Source: Tepidimonas fonticaldi
Lineage (GTDB): Bacteria > Pseudomonadota > Gammaproteobacteria > Burkholderiales > Burkholderiaceae_C
Reading direction: 5' to 3'
Length of the DNA: 60,268 bases
NCBI RefSeq assembly: GCF_007556755.1
Contig: NZ_VJOO01000019.1
Coordinates: forward strand, 1 to 60,268
The position numbers and the translations under genes were made by a program. The notes beneath the pieces were generated by a model. The model worked only from the letters and a program-made list of their open reading frames with translations, did no database searches and was not told the origin of the DNA. Positions 8,079 to 17,589 of the stretch are shown piece by piece. Position 1 is the stretch's first letter; every line of letters starts with the position of its first letter.

Positions 8079-8104
8079 TATTGACGTTTACGTAAACGTC
8101 AATA
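8079..8104. promoter_or_regulatory. 26-bp perfect palindrome upstream of icmF
   Basis: A perfect inverted repeat whose half is TATTGACGTTTAC, centred on CG at 8091/8092, 64 bp before the icmF start. The core GTTTACGTAAAC with flanking TTGAC/GTCAA resembles operators reported for LiuR-type MerR regulators (branched-chain amino acid and fatty acid breakdown) and some TetR-type fatty-acid repressors. No regulator gene is adjacent, so the binding protein acts from elsewhere. Confidence 0.7.
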
Positions 8105-8167
8105 CCAACCCGCCCCTGGCCCGCAGGCGATTGCGCCGCGGCATGCGCCCTCCGAGGAGACCTCTGC

Positions 8168-11100
8168 ATGACCAACCTGTCCGCCGAATTCCAGGCCCTG
8201 GCCCAGTACCGGCCCACGCACAAGGTGCGCTTCGTCACCGCCGCCAGCCTTTTTGACGGTCACGACGCGGCCATCAACATCATGCGCCGCATCCTGCAGA
8301 GCATGGGGGCGGAGGTGATCCACCTGGGCCACAACCGCAGCGTGGACGAGGTGGTCACCGCCGCCTTGCAGGAGGACGTGCAGGGCATCGCGGTCAGCTC
8401 GTACCAGGGCGGGCATGTGGAGTATTTCAAGTACATGGTGGATCTGCTGCGCCAGCGCGGCGGCGAGCACATCCAGGTGTTTGGGGGCGGCGGCGGCGTG
8501 ATCGTGCCCAGCGAAATCCGCGAGCTGATGGACTACGGCGTGGGCCGCATCTACAGCCCCGAAGACGGCCAGCGCATGGGCCTGCAAGGCATGATCGGCG
8601 AGATGGTCATGCGCTGCGACCGCGACCTCTCGCCCTATGCGCCGCGCGACATCGCGGCCATCCAGGGGCACAGCGACGCCGCCTGGCGGGCGCTGGCGCA
8701 ACTGATCACGGCGGTCGAGAACGGTCAGGCCGACCCCAACCTGCTGGCGAGCCTGCGCGCGGCCGCGGCTGACACACGGGTGCCGGTGCTGGGCATCACC
8801 GGCACGGGCGGCGCGGGCAAGAGCAGCCTGACCGACGAACTCATCCGCCGCCTGCGGCTGGACCAGGACGATGCGCTGCGCATCGCCGTCATCAGCATCG
8901 ACCCGAGCCGGCGCAAGAGCGGCGGCGCCCTGCTGGGCGACCGCATCCGCATGAACGCCATCGGCCCGTGGCAGCAGGGCCCGCGCGTGTACATGCGCAG
9001 CCTGGCCACGCGCGACTTCGGCAGCGAAATCTCGGCCGCCCTGCCGGACGTGATCGCCGCCTGCAAGGTGGCGGGCTTCGACCTCGTGATCGTCGAGACC
9101 TCCGGCATCGGCCAGGGCGACGCCGCCATCGTGCCGCACGTCGACGTGCCGCTGTACGTGATGACGCCGGAATTCGGCGCGGCCAGCCAGCTCGAAAAAA
9201 TCGACATGCTGGACTTCGCGGAGTTCGTCGCGATCAACAAGTTCGACCGCAAGGGCGCGCTGGACGCCCTGCGCGACGTGGCCAAGCAGGTGCAGCGCAA
9301 CAAGGAGGCCTGGGGCAAGCGGCCGGAGGACATGCCGGTGTTTGGCACCATGGCCGCGCGCTTCAACGACGACGGCGTGACCGCGCTCTATCAGGCGCTC
9401 AAGGCCCGGCTGGCCGAGCTGGGGCTGAACCTGCCGCTGGGCGTCGAGGGCGGCCGGCTGCCGCGGGTGGACGTGCGCCACAGCAGCAACCAGACCCCCA
9501 TCGTGCCGCCGGCGCGCACCCGCTACCTGGCCGAAATCGCCGAGACCGTGCGCAGCTACAAGCGCAAGGTCCATGAGCAAGCCCGGCTGGCGCGGGAGAT
9601 TCAGCAACTCCACGCCACGGCCGCGATGCTGCGCATCGGCAAGGCCGGCCGCGCCAAGGCGGCCGAAGCCGTGGACGAGCTGGCCCAGCAACGGCAGGAG
9701 CGGCAGGACCCCGCCGCCCGCAAGCTGCTGGCGCAGTGGCCCGCCATGCAGCAGGCCTATGCGGGCGACGAGTATGTCGTCAAGATCCGCGACAAGGAAA
9801 TCCGCACCCAGCTCACCCACACGACGCTCAGCGGCAACAAGATCCGCAAGGTCGTGCTGCCCAAGTACGAGGACCACGGCGAGCTGCTCAAGTGGCTGAT
9901 GCTGGAAAACGTCCCCGGCAGCTTCCCGTACACCGCGGGCGTGTTCGCTTTCAAGCGCGAGGGCGAGGACCCGACGCGCATGTTTGCAGGCGAGGGCGAC
10001 CCGTTCCGCACCAACCGGCGCTTCAAGCTGCTGTCGGAGGGGATGCCCGCCAAGCGGCTGTCCACCGCCTTCGACTCGGTCACGCTGTACGGCGCCGACC
10101 CCGACCCGCGGCCGGACATCTACGGCAAGGTCGGCAACTCCGGCGTGTCCATCGCCACGCTGGACGACATGAAGGTGCTCTACAGCGGCTTCGACCTGTG
10201 CGATCCGTCGACCAGCGTGTCCATGACCATCAATGGCCCGGCGCCCACCATCCTGGCCATGTTCATGAACACCGCCATCGACCAGCAGATGGACAAGTTC
10301 CGCGCCGACAACGGGCGCGACCCGACCGACACCGAAGCGGCCAAGATCAAGGAGTGGGTGCTGGCCAATGTGCGCGGCACGGTGCAGGCCGACATCCTCA
10401 AGGAAGACCAGGGCCAGAACACCTGCATCTTCTCGACCGAGTTCAGCCTCAAGGTGATGGGCGACATCCAGGAGTATTTCGTCCACCACAATGTGCGCAA
10501 CTTCTACTCGGTGTCGATCTCCGGCTACCACATCGCCGAGGCGGGTGCCAACCCGATCTCGCAGCTGGCGTTCACGCTGGCCAATGGCTTCACCTTCGTC
10601 GAGGCGTACCTGGCGCGTGGGATGCACATCGACGACTTCGCGCCGAACCTGTCGTTCTTCTTCAGCAACGGGATGGACCCGGAGTACACGGTGCTGGGCC
10701 GTGTGGCACGCCGCATCTGGGCGGTGGCGATGAAGGAAAAGTACGGGGCCAACGAGCGCAGCCAGAAGCTGAAATACCACATCCAGACCAGCGGCCGCAG
10801 CCTGCACGCGCAGGAGATCGCGTTCAACGACATCCGCACCACGCTGCAGGCGCTGATCGCCATCTACGACAACTGCAACAGCCTGCACACCAACGCCTAC
10901 GACGAGGCGATCACGACGCCGACCGAGGAATCGGTGCGCCGCGCGATGGCCATCCAGCTCATCATCAACCGCGAGTGGGGGCTGGCGAAGAACGAGAACC
11001 CCAACCAGGGCAGCTTCATCATCGAGGAGCTGACCGAGCTGGTCGAGGAGGCGGTGCTGGCCGAGTTCGAGCGCATCGCCGAGCGCGGCGGGGTGCTCGG

Positions 11101-11473
11101 CGCGATGGAGACCGGCTACCAGCGCGGCCGCATCCAGGACGAGAGCATGCACTACGAGATGCTCAAGCACACCGGTGAGCTGCCCATCATCGGCGTCAAC
11201 ACCTTCCGCAACCCGCATGGCGACCCGATCCCCGAGTCGCTGGAGCTGGCCCGCTCCACCGAGGCCGAAAAGCAGTCGCAACTGCAGCGCCTGCGCGACT
11301 TCCACGCCCGCCACGCGCACGAGGCGCCGGCGATGCTGCAGCGCCTGAAGGACGCCGTGATCGAGAACCGCAACGTCTTCGAGGTGCTGATGGACGCGGT
11401 GCGCTGCTGCTCGCTGGGGCAAATCACGCAGACGCTGTTCGAGGTGGGCGGCCAGTACCGGCGCAATATGTGA
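8168..11473 (+). CDS. icmF: Fused isobutyryl-CoA mutase (IcmF)
   Basis: A coenzyme B12-dependent mutase interconverting isobutyryl-CoA and n-butyryl-CoA (some forms also act on isovaleryl/pivalyl-CoA). The 1101 residues show the fused order. First comes a B12-binding domain, with [11 protein letters not shown] (cobalt-ligand His32). Then a MeaB-like G-protein chaperone domain has the P-loop GTGGAGKSS (about 214-222), [17 protein letters not shown] and NKFDRKG. The large substrate-binding TIM barrel follows from about 560, with [21 protein letters not shown] and [12 protein letters not shown]. Length matches IcmF and not separate methylmalonyl-CoA mutase subunits. It is preceded by a strong palindrome and stands alone, so it is probably regulated as part of branched-chain acid catabolism. 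Confidence 0.93.
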   Translation: MTNLSAEFQALAQYRPTHKVRFVTAASLFDGHDAAINIMRRILQSMGAEVIHLGHNRSVDEVVTAALQEDVQGIAVSSYQGGHVEYFKYMVDLLRQRGGEHIQVFGGGGGVIVPSEIRELMDYGVGRIYSPEDGQRMGLQGMIGEMVMRCDRDLSPYAPRDIAAIQGHSDAAWRALAQLITAVENGQADPNLLASLRAAAADTRVPVLGITGTGGAGKSSLTDELIRRLRLDQDDALRIAVISIDPSRRKSGGALLGDRIRMNAIGPWQQGPRVYMRSLATRDFGSEISAALPDVIAACKVAGFDLVIVETSGIGQGDAAIVPHVDVPLYVMTPEFGAASQLEKIDMLDFAEFVAINKFDRKGALDALRDVAKQVQRNKEAWGKRPEDMPVFGTMAARFNDDGVTALYQALKARLAELGLNLPLGVEGGRLPRVDVRHSSNQTPIVPPARTRYLAEIAETVRSYKRKVHEQARLAREIQQLHATAAMLRIGKAGRAKAAEAVDELAQQRQERQDPAARKLLAQWPAMQQAYAGDEYVVKIRDKEIRTQLTHTTLSGNKIRKVVLPKYEDHGELLKWLMLENVPGSFPYTAGVFAFKREGEDPTRMFAGEGDPFRTNRRFKLLSEGMPAKRLSTAFDSVTLYGADPDPRPDIYGKVGNSGVSIATLDDMKVLYSGFDLCDPSTSVSMTINGPAPTILAMFMNTAIDQQMDKFRADNGRDPTDTEAAKIKEWVLANVRGTVQADILKEDQGQNTCIFSTEFSLKVMGDIQEYFVHHNVRNFYSVSISGYHIAEAGANPISQLAFTLANGFTFVEAYLARGMHIDDFAPNLSFFFSNGMDPEYTVLGRVARRIWAVAMKEKYGANERSQKLKYHIQTSGRSLHAQEIAFNDIRTTLQALIAIYDNCNSLHTNAYDEAITTPTEESVRRAMAIQLIINREWGLAKNENPNQGSFIIEELTELVEEAVLAEFERIAERGGVLGAMETGYQRGRIQDESMHYEMLKHTGELPIIGVNTFRNPHGDPIPESLELARSTEAEKQSQLQRLRDFHARHAHEAPAMLQRLKDAVIENRNVFEVLMDAVRCCSLGQITQTLFEVGGQYRRNM

Positions 11474-11513
11474 CGCCCCTGCAGGCGCGGCGTGTGCGTG
11501 GGATACTCGCCGG

Positions 11514-12434
11514 ATGCTCCTGTTGTGGCGTACCTCTCTGGCCGACTCTGGCAACCTGCGCAGCATCGCCGCCATGCTGGCGGCGGTGGCTTTTTTTGCG
11601 CTGATGGACACGGTGCTCAAGCACCTGACGGCGCACTATCCGCCGGCGCAGGTGGCGTCGATGCGCGGCTGGGTCGCGCTGCCGCTGGTCATGGCGTATC
11701 TGACCTGGCGGCGCGCCTGGCACCGGGTGTGGCGGGTGCGGTGGCCGCTGCACGCCATCCGAGGCGTGCTCGCGGTGGTCATGCTCACGGCGTTTGCCTA
11801 CGGCGTGTCGTCGCTGCCGCTGGCCAACGCTTACACGCTGTTTTTCATCGCGCCGCTGCTGATCACACTGCTGGCCATCCCCATTCTGGGCGAGCGGGTG
11901 CGGCGCGCGCACCTGGCGGCCATCGCTGCGGGACTGGTCGGCGTGGTGATCGCGCTGCGACCGACGCCGGATGCCTTCCTGGGGTGGGCGGGGCTGGCCG
12001 TGCTGCTGGCCGCGGGGGCGTATGCGGCCTCTGCCGTGCTGGGGCGGCTGGCTTGCCGCACCGACGCCCCGGAGAGCCTGGTCTGGTGGTCGATGGTGGC
12101 GCTGGCCCTGGGGGCGGGCGCCCTGGCCGCGCCCCATTGGAAGCCCGTGGCCGCGGATCACCTGCCCGCGCTGGCGGCCTTGGCCGTCACGGGCTTTGCC
12201 GCCCAACTGGCCATCACCGAGGCTTTTCGCCACGGACAGGCCTCGGCCGTGGCGCCGTTTGAATACACGGCCCTGGCCTGGGGCGTCGCCTTGGACGCGG
12301 CGATTTGGGGGGTGTGGCCCGATGCGCCCACGCTGGTGGGGGCGTCGGTGGTCATCGCCGCGGGGCTGTACCTGATCCGCCACGAACGGCTGCACGCCCG
12401 GCGCGACCTGCACACCAACACGCCTCACCCCTGA
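11514..12434 (+). CDS. DMT/EamA-family transporter
   Basis: An inner-membrane protein of 306 residues with about ten hydrophobic segments and two EamA repeats (first ending near FIAPLLITLLAIPILGERV, second near VAPFEYTALAWGVALDAAIWG). The proline-containing 'APFEYTALAW' and 'GERV' patterns are typical of drug/metabolite exporters of the YdcZ/RhaT superfamily. ATG 11514 gives a 20-residue soluble lead; a start at 11574 (MLAAVAFF) is also possible. Substrate unknown. It is convergent with the 5-formyl-THF cyclo-ligase gene. Confidence 0.8.
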   Translation: MLLLWRTSLADSGNLRSIAAMLAAVAFFALMDTVLKHLTAHYPPAQVASMRGWVALPLVMAYLTWRRAWHRVWRVRWPLHAIRGVLAVVMLTAFAYGVSSLPLANAYTLFFIAPLLITLLAIPILGERVRRAHLAAIAAGLVGVVIALRPTPDAFLGWAGLAVLLAAGAYAASAVLGRLACRTDAPESLVWWSMVALALGAGALAAPHWKPVAADHLPALAALAVTGFAAQLAITEAFRHGQASAVAPFEYTALAWGVALDAAIWGVWPDAPTLVGASVVIAAGLYLIRHERLHARRDLHTNTPHP

Positions 12435-12487
12435 CGGCGCGCAGCCCGGCCGGGGCGGCACGGGCGCTCCGGGCACCCCGCCACCGG

Positions 12488-13120
12488 TCAATCGATCGGC
12501 CAGGCCACGCCCTGATCGGTCAGGATGGCGTCCAGCGGCACATCGTGCGGCTCCGGCGCCAACCACGGCAAAAAGCCGTGCGCATACGCCAGCCCGACCG
12601 TGAACGGGCGGGGGCGCAGCGCCGCCAGCGTGCGGTCGTAAAAGCCGCCCCCGTAGCCCAGGCGTGTGCCGCCCGGGCCATACCCCACGCAGGGCACGAA
12701 CAGCAGCGTCGGCTCGACCACCTCGGTGTCCTTGGGCTTGGGGATGCCGTAGGCGTCCTCCTCCATCGGACAGCCGGGGTACCAGACATGAAAGCGCAGC
12801 GTCTGCGCCACCTTGTCGATCACTGGCAGGGCGATGCGGCGGCGCTGCCGGGCGCTGGAGGCGTCCTCGACGTTGGCGGCCTCCTGCCAACGGTGCAGCG
12901 CGGGCAGCGGGTCGAACTCGCCCTTGATCGGCCAGTAGGCCCCGATCACCGCATCGGGCCGCTCCACCATCCACACCCGCATGACGCGCTGCAAGGCCTC
13001 GTTGCGCGCCAGCCGGTCGGACAGGCGCAGCCGCTCGGCCACCAGCCGCTGGCGCCACTGCCGCTTGCGGGCTGCGGGATCGGTCTCCTCGCCCTGGCGT
13101 TCGGGGTCGATGTTCTCCAT
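12488..13120 (-). CDS. 5-formyltetrahydrofolate cyclo-ligase
   Basis: ATP-dependent conversion of 5-formyl-THF to 5,10-methenyl-THF in the cytoplasm. The 210-residue protein has the early basic motif ARKRQWRQRLVAERLRLS, the Mg-ATP motif GYGGGFYDRTLA near residue 148, and the end DAILTDQGVAWPID typical of the family. ATG 13120 is chosen because the family N-terminus begins there; the frame is open upstream without similarity. It is transcribed divergently from the lytic transglycosylase gene, whose start is only 10 bp away. No 6S RNA is seen beside it, although the pairing is common elsewhere. Confidence 0.88.
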   Translation of the reverse strand: MENIDPERQGEETDPAARKRQWRQRLVAERLRLSDRLARNEALQRVMRVWMVERPDAVIGAYWPIKGEFDPLPALHRWQEAANVEDASSARQRRRIALPVIDKVAQTLRFHVWYPGCPMEEDAYGIPKPKDTEVVEPTLLFVPCVGYGPGGTRLGYGGGFYDRTLAALRPRPFTVGLAYAHGFLPWLAPEPHDVPLDAILTDQGVAWPID

Positions 13121-13130
13121 AATCGCCTTT

Positions 13131-15212
13131 ATGGGTCTGGTACATGTGCGCCGCTGGGCGCTGGCTTGGGGCAACACCGTCGCGGGGGTCACGACAGAGG
13201 CCGCTGCCATCTTACCGTCCCGCCGCTGGGCGGCACTCGCCTGCGTCGCGGTGGCGCTGCTGGGCGCCCCCCCGCTGTGGGCGGCCAGCGACACGGCGGC
13301 GCGCGCGGCAGCCGCGGAGCGCGCGCTGACCGAGATGCGCGCCGCCTTCCAGAAAGGCGAGGCCAGCCGCCTGGCCAGCCTGCTGCCGCAGGTGCAAGGG
13401 CATCCGCTGGAGCCGCTGGCCGCCTACTGGGCGCTGCGGGTGCGGCTGGACGTCGCGAGTGCGGACGATATCCGCCTCTTTCTGACGCGCTGGCGCGGCA
13501 CCTACTGGGAAGACCGGCTGCGCAACGACTGGCTGCTGCTGCTGGGCGCGCGCCGGGACTGGCCGACGCTGCTGCAGGAGGTGGCGGCCTTCCGCATGAA
13601 CGACGACGCCGAAGTGCGCTGCTACACCGCGCTGGCGCGCCTGGAGACCGGCTTGGTCGCCCCGGGCGACATCGCGGCCGAGGTGCGCGACACCTGGCTG
13701 GCACAGCGCGCGGCCGCACCCGGCTGTGCCGCCGCCGCGGGGCGGCTGATCCAGGCCGGTGCGCTAACGCCGGATGTGGCCTGGCAGCGCGCGCGCCTGG
13801 GCGTGGAGGCGGGGCGGCTGGCCATCGCCACGCAGGCGGTCGGGCTGCTGAATCCCGAATGGGTGCCGCTGGTGGAGCGGGCCTACCAGTCCCCGCAGCG
13901 CTATCTGGACGACAAGGTGACCGCTTTGCGCCACCGGACCAAGGAAATCGTCACCCTGGCGCTGATCCGGCTGGCCACGCAGGACCCGTCCGCCGCCGCG
14001 GAGGAGGCCGCGCACCTGCGCTGGCGCGCCCAGCTCACCGCCGAGGAACGGGCCTGGATCTGGGGTGCCATCGGCAAACGGGCCGCTCTGCGGCTGTCGG
14101 ACGATGCGGTGCGCCACTTTGCCCGGGCCGACGACGCCCTGCTGCCCGACGACTGGCGGGCGTGGAAGGTGCGCGCCGCCCTGCGCGCCGGTGACTGGGC
14201 CACCGTGCGCCGCACCATCGAGCACATGGGCGACAAACAGCGCCAGGACCCGACCTGGACCTACTGGCTGGCGCGCGCGTTGCACGCCAGCGGCCGGCCC
14301 GAAGACGCCGCCGCCGCCCGCGAGGCGTATGCCCGCATCGCCGGCAGCGCCGGTTTTTACGAAAAACTGGCCGCCGAGACGCTGGGGCAGCCCTTTACCC
14401 TGCCGCCCGCCCCGCCGCCGCCCACCCCGGCCGAGCGCGCGGCCATCCGGGCCAACGCCGGCCTGCAGCGGGCGCTGCTGGCCATCGAGCTGGGGCTGCG
14501 CAGCGAAGGCGTGCGCGAGTGGCAGTACGAAATCGCGCTGCACACCCCCGGCGGGCTGAGCGAGCGCGAGCTGCTGGCCGCCGCGGAATGGGCGTGCGAG
14601 CGGGCCGTGTGGGACCGCTGCATCAACACCAGCAGCCGCACCCGCGACGCCATCGACATGGCGCAGCGCTTTCCCATGCCGCTGCGCGAGCTGGTCGTGC
14701 GCCGCGCGCGCGAGATCGGGCTCGACCCCGCCTATGTCTACGGCCTGATCCGGCAGGAAAGCCGCTTCGTCAGCGATGCGCGCTCCCACGTCGGGGCGTC
14801 GGGGCTGATGCAGGTGATGCCCGCCACGGCGCGCTGGACCGCGCGCAAGATCGGCCTCAACGGGTTCGAACCCAGCCAGATCACCGACCCCGAGGTCAAT
14901 GTGCAGATCGGCACCGCCTACCTCAAGCTGGCGCTGGACGACTTCGAGGGGTCGATGGCGATGGCGGCGGCGGCCTACAATGCAGGGCCGGGACGCCCGC
15001 GCCAATGGCGCCAAGGGCCGGAGCTGGAAGCCGCGGTGTGGATCGAAAACATTCCGTTCGACGAGACGCGCGACTACGTCAAGCGGGTGCTGTCGAACAC
15101 CACGGTCTACGCCGCCATCCTGACCGGTCAGCCGCAGCGCCTGAGCAGCCGGCTGGGGCGCATCGGCCCCCGTCTGGCGACGGCCCGGGCGCCTGACACG
15201 GATCTGCCGTGA
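13131..15212 (+). CDS. Soluble lytic murein transglycosylase (Slt70-like)
   Basis: A periplasmic enzyme cleaving peptidoglycan to 1,6-anhydromuramyl products. From ATG 13131 the protein has 693 residues: a Tat/Sec-like leader ending ...LLGAPPLWAA near residue 48, a long alpha-superhelical (TPR-like) domain to about 520, then the catalytic SLT domain. That domain has LIRQESRFVSDARS (catalytic Glu near 543), GASGLMQVMPATARWTA and AAAYNAGPGRPRQW. The leader position makes 13131 more likely than the in-frame start at 12981. It may form a short run with the next gene, 45 bp downstream. Confidence 0.88.
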   Translation: MGLVHVRRWALAWGNTVAGVTTEAAAILPSRRWAALACVAVALLGAPPLWAASDTAARAAAAERALTEMRAAFQKGEASRLASLLPQVQGHPLEPLAAYWALRVRLDVASADDIRLFLTRWRGTYWEDRLRNDWLLLLGARRDWPTLLQEVAAFRMNDDAEVRCYTALARLETGLVAPGDIAAEVRDTWLAQRAAAPGCAAAAGRLIQAGALTPDVAWQRARLGVEAGRLAIATQAVGLLNPEWVPLVERAYQSPQRYLDDKVTALRHRTKEIVTLALIRLATQDPSAAAEEAAHLRWRAQLTAEERAWIWGAIGKRAALRLSDDAVRHFARADDALLPDDWRAWKVRAALRAGDWATVRRTIEHMGDKQRQDPTWTYWLARALHASGRPEDAAAAREAYARIAGSAGFYEKLAAETLGQPFTLPPAPPPPTPAERAAIRANAGLQRALLAIELGLRSEGVREWQYEIALHTPGGLSERELLAAAEWACERAVWDRCINTSSRTRDAIDMAQRFPMPLRELVVRRAREIGLDPAYVYGLIRQESRFVSDARSHVGASGLMQVMPATARWTARKIGLNGFEPSQITDPEVNVQIGTAYLKLALDDFEGSMAMAAAAYNAGPGRPRQWRQGPELEAAVWIENIPFDETRDYVKRVLSNTTVYAAILTGQPQRLSSRLGRIGPRLATARAPDTDLP

Positions 15213-15257
15213 CGGCGGCCGCAGCGCCCGATACGGCCCCTGCGTAACGAGGACACC

Positions 15258-16214
15258 ATGAAACACGTGCTGGTACTGGGCGGCACCGGCTTTGTCGGCC
15301 GCCACGTCTGCGAACAACTCACCCGCCTGGGCGTGCGCGTCACCGTGCCGACCCGTCACCCCGAACACGCCAAGGCCGTGCAAATGCTGCCCATGGTGGA
15401 TGTGGTCACGGCCGACGTGCACCATGACCGCGTGCTGGAGCGGCTGCTGCCCGGCCACGATGCGGTCGTCAACCTGATCGCGGTGCTGCAGGGCAACCGG
15501 CGCCGCTTCGAGCAGGTGCATGTCAGCTTTCCGCAGCGGCTGGGCGAGGCGATGCTGGCGGCCCATGTGCGCCGGCTGGTGCACGTCAGCGCGCTGGGCG
15601 CCGATCCCGCGGGGCCGTCCCTTTACCAGCAAACCAAAGGCGAGGGCGAAGCCGTCCTGCAGCAGATCGCCACGGCCGGCCTGGCCCTGACCGTGCTGCG
15701 CCCCAGCGTCATCTTTGGCGCCGAGGACCGCTTCCTGAACCTGTTCGCGCGGCTGCAGCGCAGCCTGCCGGTGGTGCCGCTGGCCCGGGCGGATGCGCGC
15801 TTTCAGCCGGTGTGGGTGGGCGACGTGGCGCAGGCCATCGTCACCTGTTTGCAGCGCGACGACACCATTGGCCGCACCTTCGAGGCGGTCGGCCCGGAGG
15901 TCTGGACGCTGGCCGACCTGGTTCGGCTGGCCGGACGGCTGAGCGGCCACCCGCGGCCGGTGATCGGCCTGCCGCGGGCATTGGGTTACTTCCAGGCGCT
16001 GCTGATGGAACTGATGCCGGGCGAGCCGCTGCTGAGCATCGACAACCTGCGCTCGATGGAGGTGGACAACGTCGCCAGCGGCACCCTGCCGACCTTGACC
16101 GACCTGGGCCTGACCCCCAGCGCGGTGGAACCGGTGGCGGCCCGCTATCTGGACCTGGACGGCCCGGCCGATCCCCTGATCGCCATCCGCCGCACCGCGC
16201 ATCAACGCCGGTAA
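15258..16214 (+). CDS. NDUFA9-like NAD(P)-binding protein (atypical SDR)
   Basis: A 318-residue extended Rossmann protein. The dinucleotide motif GGTGFVGRHV is at residues 8-17. The active-site Tyr is in SLYQQTKGEGE, and VLRPSVIFGAEDRFLNLFARL matches the complex I NDUFA9/YwnB-like 'SDR-a5' group. Bacterial members are thought to bind quinone-related or sugar substrates, but the reaction is unknown. A ribosome site (AGGA) precedes ATG 15258. The stop lies directly before the terminator of the opposite-strand porin remnant. Confidence 0.8.
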   Translation: MKHVLVLGGTGFVGRHVCEQLTRLGVRVTVPTRHPEHAKAVQMLPMVDVVTADVHHDRVLERLLPGHDAVVNLIAVLQGNRRRFEQVHVSFPQRLGEAMLAAHVRRLVHVSALGADPAGPSLYQQTKGEGEAVLQQIATAGLALTVLRPSVIFGAEDRFLNLFARLQRSLPVVPLARADARFQPVWVGDVAQAIVTCLQRDDTIGRTFEAVGPEVWTLADLVRLAGRLSGHPRPVIGLPRALGYFQALLMELMPGEPLLSIDNLRSMEVDNVASGTLPTLTDLGLTPSAVEPVAARYLDLDGPADPLIAIRRTAHQRR

Positions 16215-16232
16215 AAAAGGGGCCGCCGCCCC
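16213..16232 (-). terminator. Intrinsic terminator after FadL-type remnant
   Basis: On the minus strand GGGGC-GGCG-GCCCC is followed by six T. It lies at the 3' end of the broken porin gene and overlaps the end of the NDUFA9-like gene on the other strand. Confidence 0.65.
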
Positions 16233-17036
16233 GAGCGGCTGGCCGGCCATCACCTGGCTGAGGCTGCCGTTGGCGATCGCCGGCACGCCGCCGTACTTGC
16301 CGCGCGTGGCGTCCAGCGCCACCGTCAGCGCCGGGGTCAGCTGCACCGCCACGCCAACGCCGTAGTTCTCCGGGATGTCGAAGTCGCCGCCGCCGGCGAA
16401 CAGCCCCTTGTACTTGTCGAAACGGCTCATGTCGGTCTTGGGCGAATAGGCCGCGCCGACCGTCACGCGGTCGCCGAGCTTGCCGAAATAGCCCAGGCGC
16501 ACCCCGATGCCGGTGCTGGTGTCCTTGCCGCGGTTGGTGACGTCGCCAGGCGACTGCGACATCATCGAAAAGCCCTGCAGACCGTAGGCCTCGAAGCGCT
16601 GCAGCACCAGCAGCGGCGAGATGCCCAGCACATGCCCGTCGGCGACCTGGTAGGCCAGCGTCGGCGCGACGATCAGTTGCATCAGGTCCACGCCCAACTT
16701 GCCCTGCCCGCCCATCAGGTTGACGCCATTGGGAAACGGCGCGTACGAGGTATTCATGCCGCCGTTACCGTACACCGTCACGCCCAGCGCCAGCTTCTCG
16801 GACAGCTTGACGTTGGTGCCGAATGCCGGAATCGGGAACGCCGTGCGGCCGCTTTCCACCACCGGCGTCTGTCCGACGAACTGCGCGTCGCGGTAGGGGC
16901 GGAAGATCTCGGCGCCGGCGCCGTCCTCCAGCTTGCCGATCGTCGCGACGGTGCCGCAGCCGGTGGTGGCGCCCACGCTGACCACCAGCATCAGCGCGGC
17001 GGCTCCTCACCGCCAGGTTTGACGAAATGGGCTCAT
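16233..17036 (-). pseudogene. FadL/OmpP1-type outer-membrane transport protein, broken
   Basis: Starts MSPFRQTWR at ATG 17036 with an AGGAG site, then meets an in-frame TGA at codon 10 (17007-17009). The same frame continues GAAALMLVVSVGA (signal peptide core). After that, the conserved N-terminal plug region is mostly missing, and the barrel resumes at EIFRPYRDAQFVGQTP and runs through GMNTSYAPFPNGVNLMGGQGKLGVDL, GRTAFPIPAFGTNVK and TDMSRFDKYKGLF to KYGGVPAIANGS. The last third of the barrel is absent, with the reading frame ending at a terminator. It would have imported hydrophobic substrates. A perfect FNR box lies 31 bp before its start. Confidence 0.85.
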
Positions 17037-17066
17037 GTCCTCTCGCTCCTGCGCCCCTGGGGGGCT

Positions 17067-17080
17067 TTGATTTAAATCAA
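17067..17080. promoter_or_regulatory. Perfect FNR/ANR-type box
   Basis: TTGATTTAAATCAA is an exact match to the FNR/ANR consensus TTGAT-N4-ATCAA. It lies between the broken porin gene (start 17036, 31 bp away) and the CsoR-like gene starting at 17249. Position favours oxygen-dependent control of the porin gene, now a relic. Confidence 0.7.
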
Positions 17081-17126
17081 GACGGTGACGGCTTAGCGAG
17101 ACCGGCGGGCCAACCGCATCGGCATT

Positions 17127-17140
17127 TACCCTAGAGGGTA
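17127..17140. promoter_or_regulatory. CsoR-type operator
   Basis: TACCCTAGAGGGTA fits TACCC-N4-GGGTA exactly, with six-base perfect arms around AG. It is 109 bp before the CsoR-like gene at 17249 and about 90 bp upstream of the porin remnant in the other direction, so it could serve both. Confidence 0.65.
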
Positions 17141-17248
17141 GGGCTTCAAGTCGGTGACCACGCTCCACGCCGCGGCCGGCGTCCTGCCCAGCACGGCGGT
17201 TTTTTGGCACACTCGTGGTCCCACAGCGAATACCCGAAGGGCGTCGAC

Positions 17249-17578
17249 ATGAGTGACTCCACCGCAAGCGGCGACTGCCGCTCGGCCGAAGCAAACCGGC
17301 CCGACTCGCCGCCGTCGCGCTACCGCAACGAGCACCAGCGGGACGTGGTCAACCGCCTCAAGCGCATCGAGGGCCAGGTGCGCGCCCTGATCGAGATGGT
17401 GGAATCCGGCCGCCCGTGCGAGGACGTCGCCCAGCAGATGTCGGCGGCGCGCAAGGCCATGGACAAGGCCTTCTTTCGCATGATGGCCTGCTCCGTGATG
17501 GAGTCGGTGGCCGTCTCCGACGACGAGACGATGCGCGAGGTCGAACGCTCCACGCGCATCCTGGAAAAGTACGCCTGA
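17249..17578 (+). CDS. Second CsoR/CstR-family repressor
   Basis: A 109-residue DUF156 repressor with a 25-residue polar N-terminal extension. Cys57 (GRPCEDV) and Cys81 (MMAC) are kept, while the copper-ligand His position holds Arg77, so it lacks the Cu(I) site and resembles persulfide-sensing CstR. It shares the core VAQQ-(M/L)-AARKA-DK-FF with the repressor at 6922 but is clearly a paralogue. A perfect TACCC-N4-GGGTA site lies upstream. It is followed 11 bp later by cca, probably co-transcribed. Confidence 0.78.
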   Translation: MSDSTASGDCRSAEANRPDSPPSRYRNEHQRDVVNRLKRIEGQVRALIEMVESGRPCEDVAQQMSAARKAMDKAFFRMMACSVMESVAVSDDETMREVERSTRILEKYA

Positions 17579-17589
17579 CGACAGCCGCG

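Noticed and set aside
8099..11620. A 1173-codon open frame on the minus strand across icmF
   Set aside because: It mirrors codon structure of icmF; its product is a His/Val/Arg-rich low-complexity string with no domain. High GC leaves long open shadow frames.
13121..13131. 6S RNA gene next to the 5-formyl-THF cyclo-ligase gene
   Set aside because: The pairing is common in other proteobacteria, but only 10 bp separate the two divergent genes here.
13764..16991. A 1075-codon open minus-strand frame
   Set aside because: Only its first part is real (the porin remnant, from 16991 down to about 16240); the rest is the shadow of the NDUFA9-like and transglycosylase genes.
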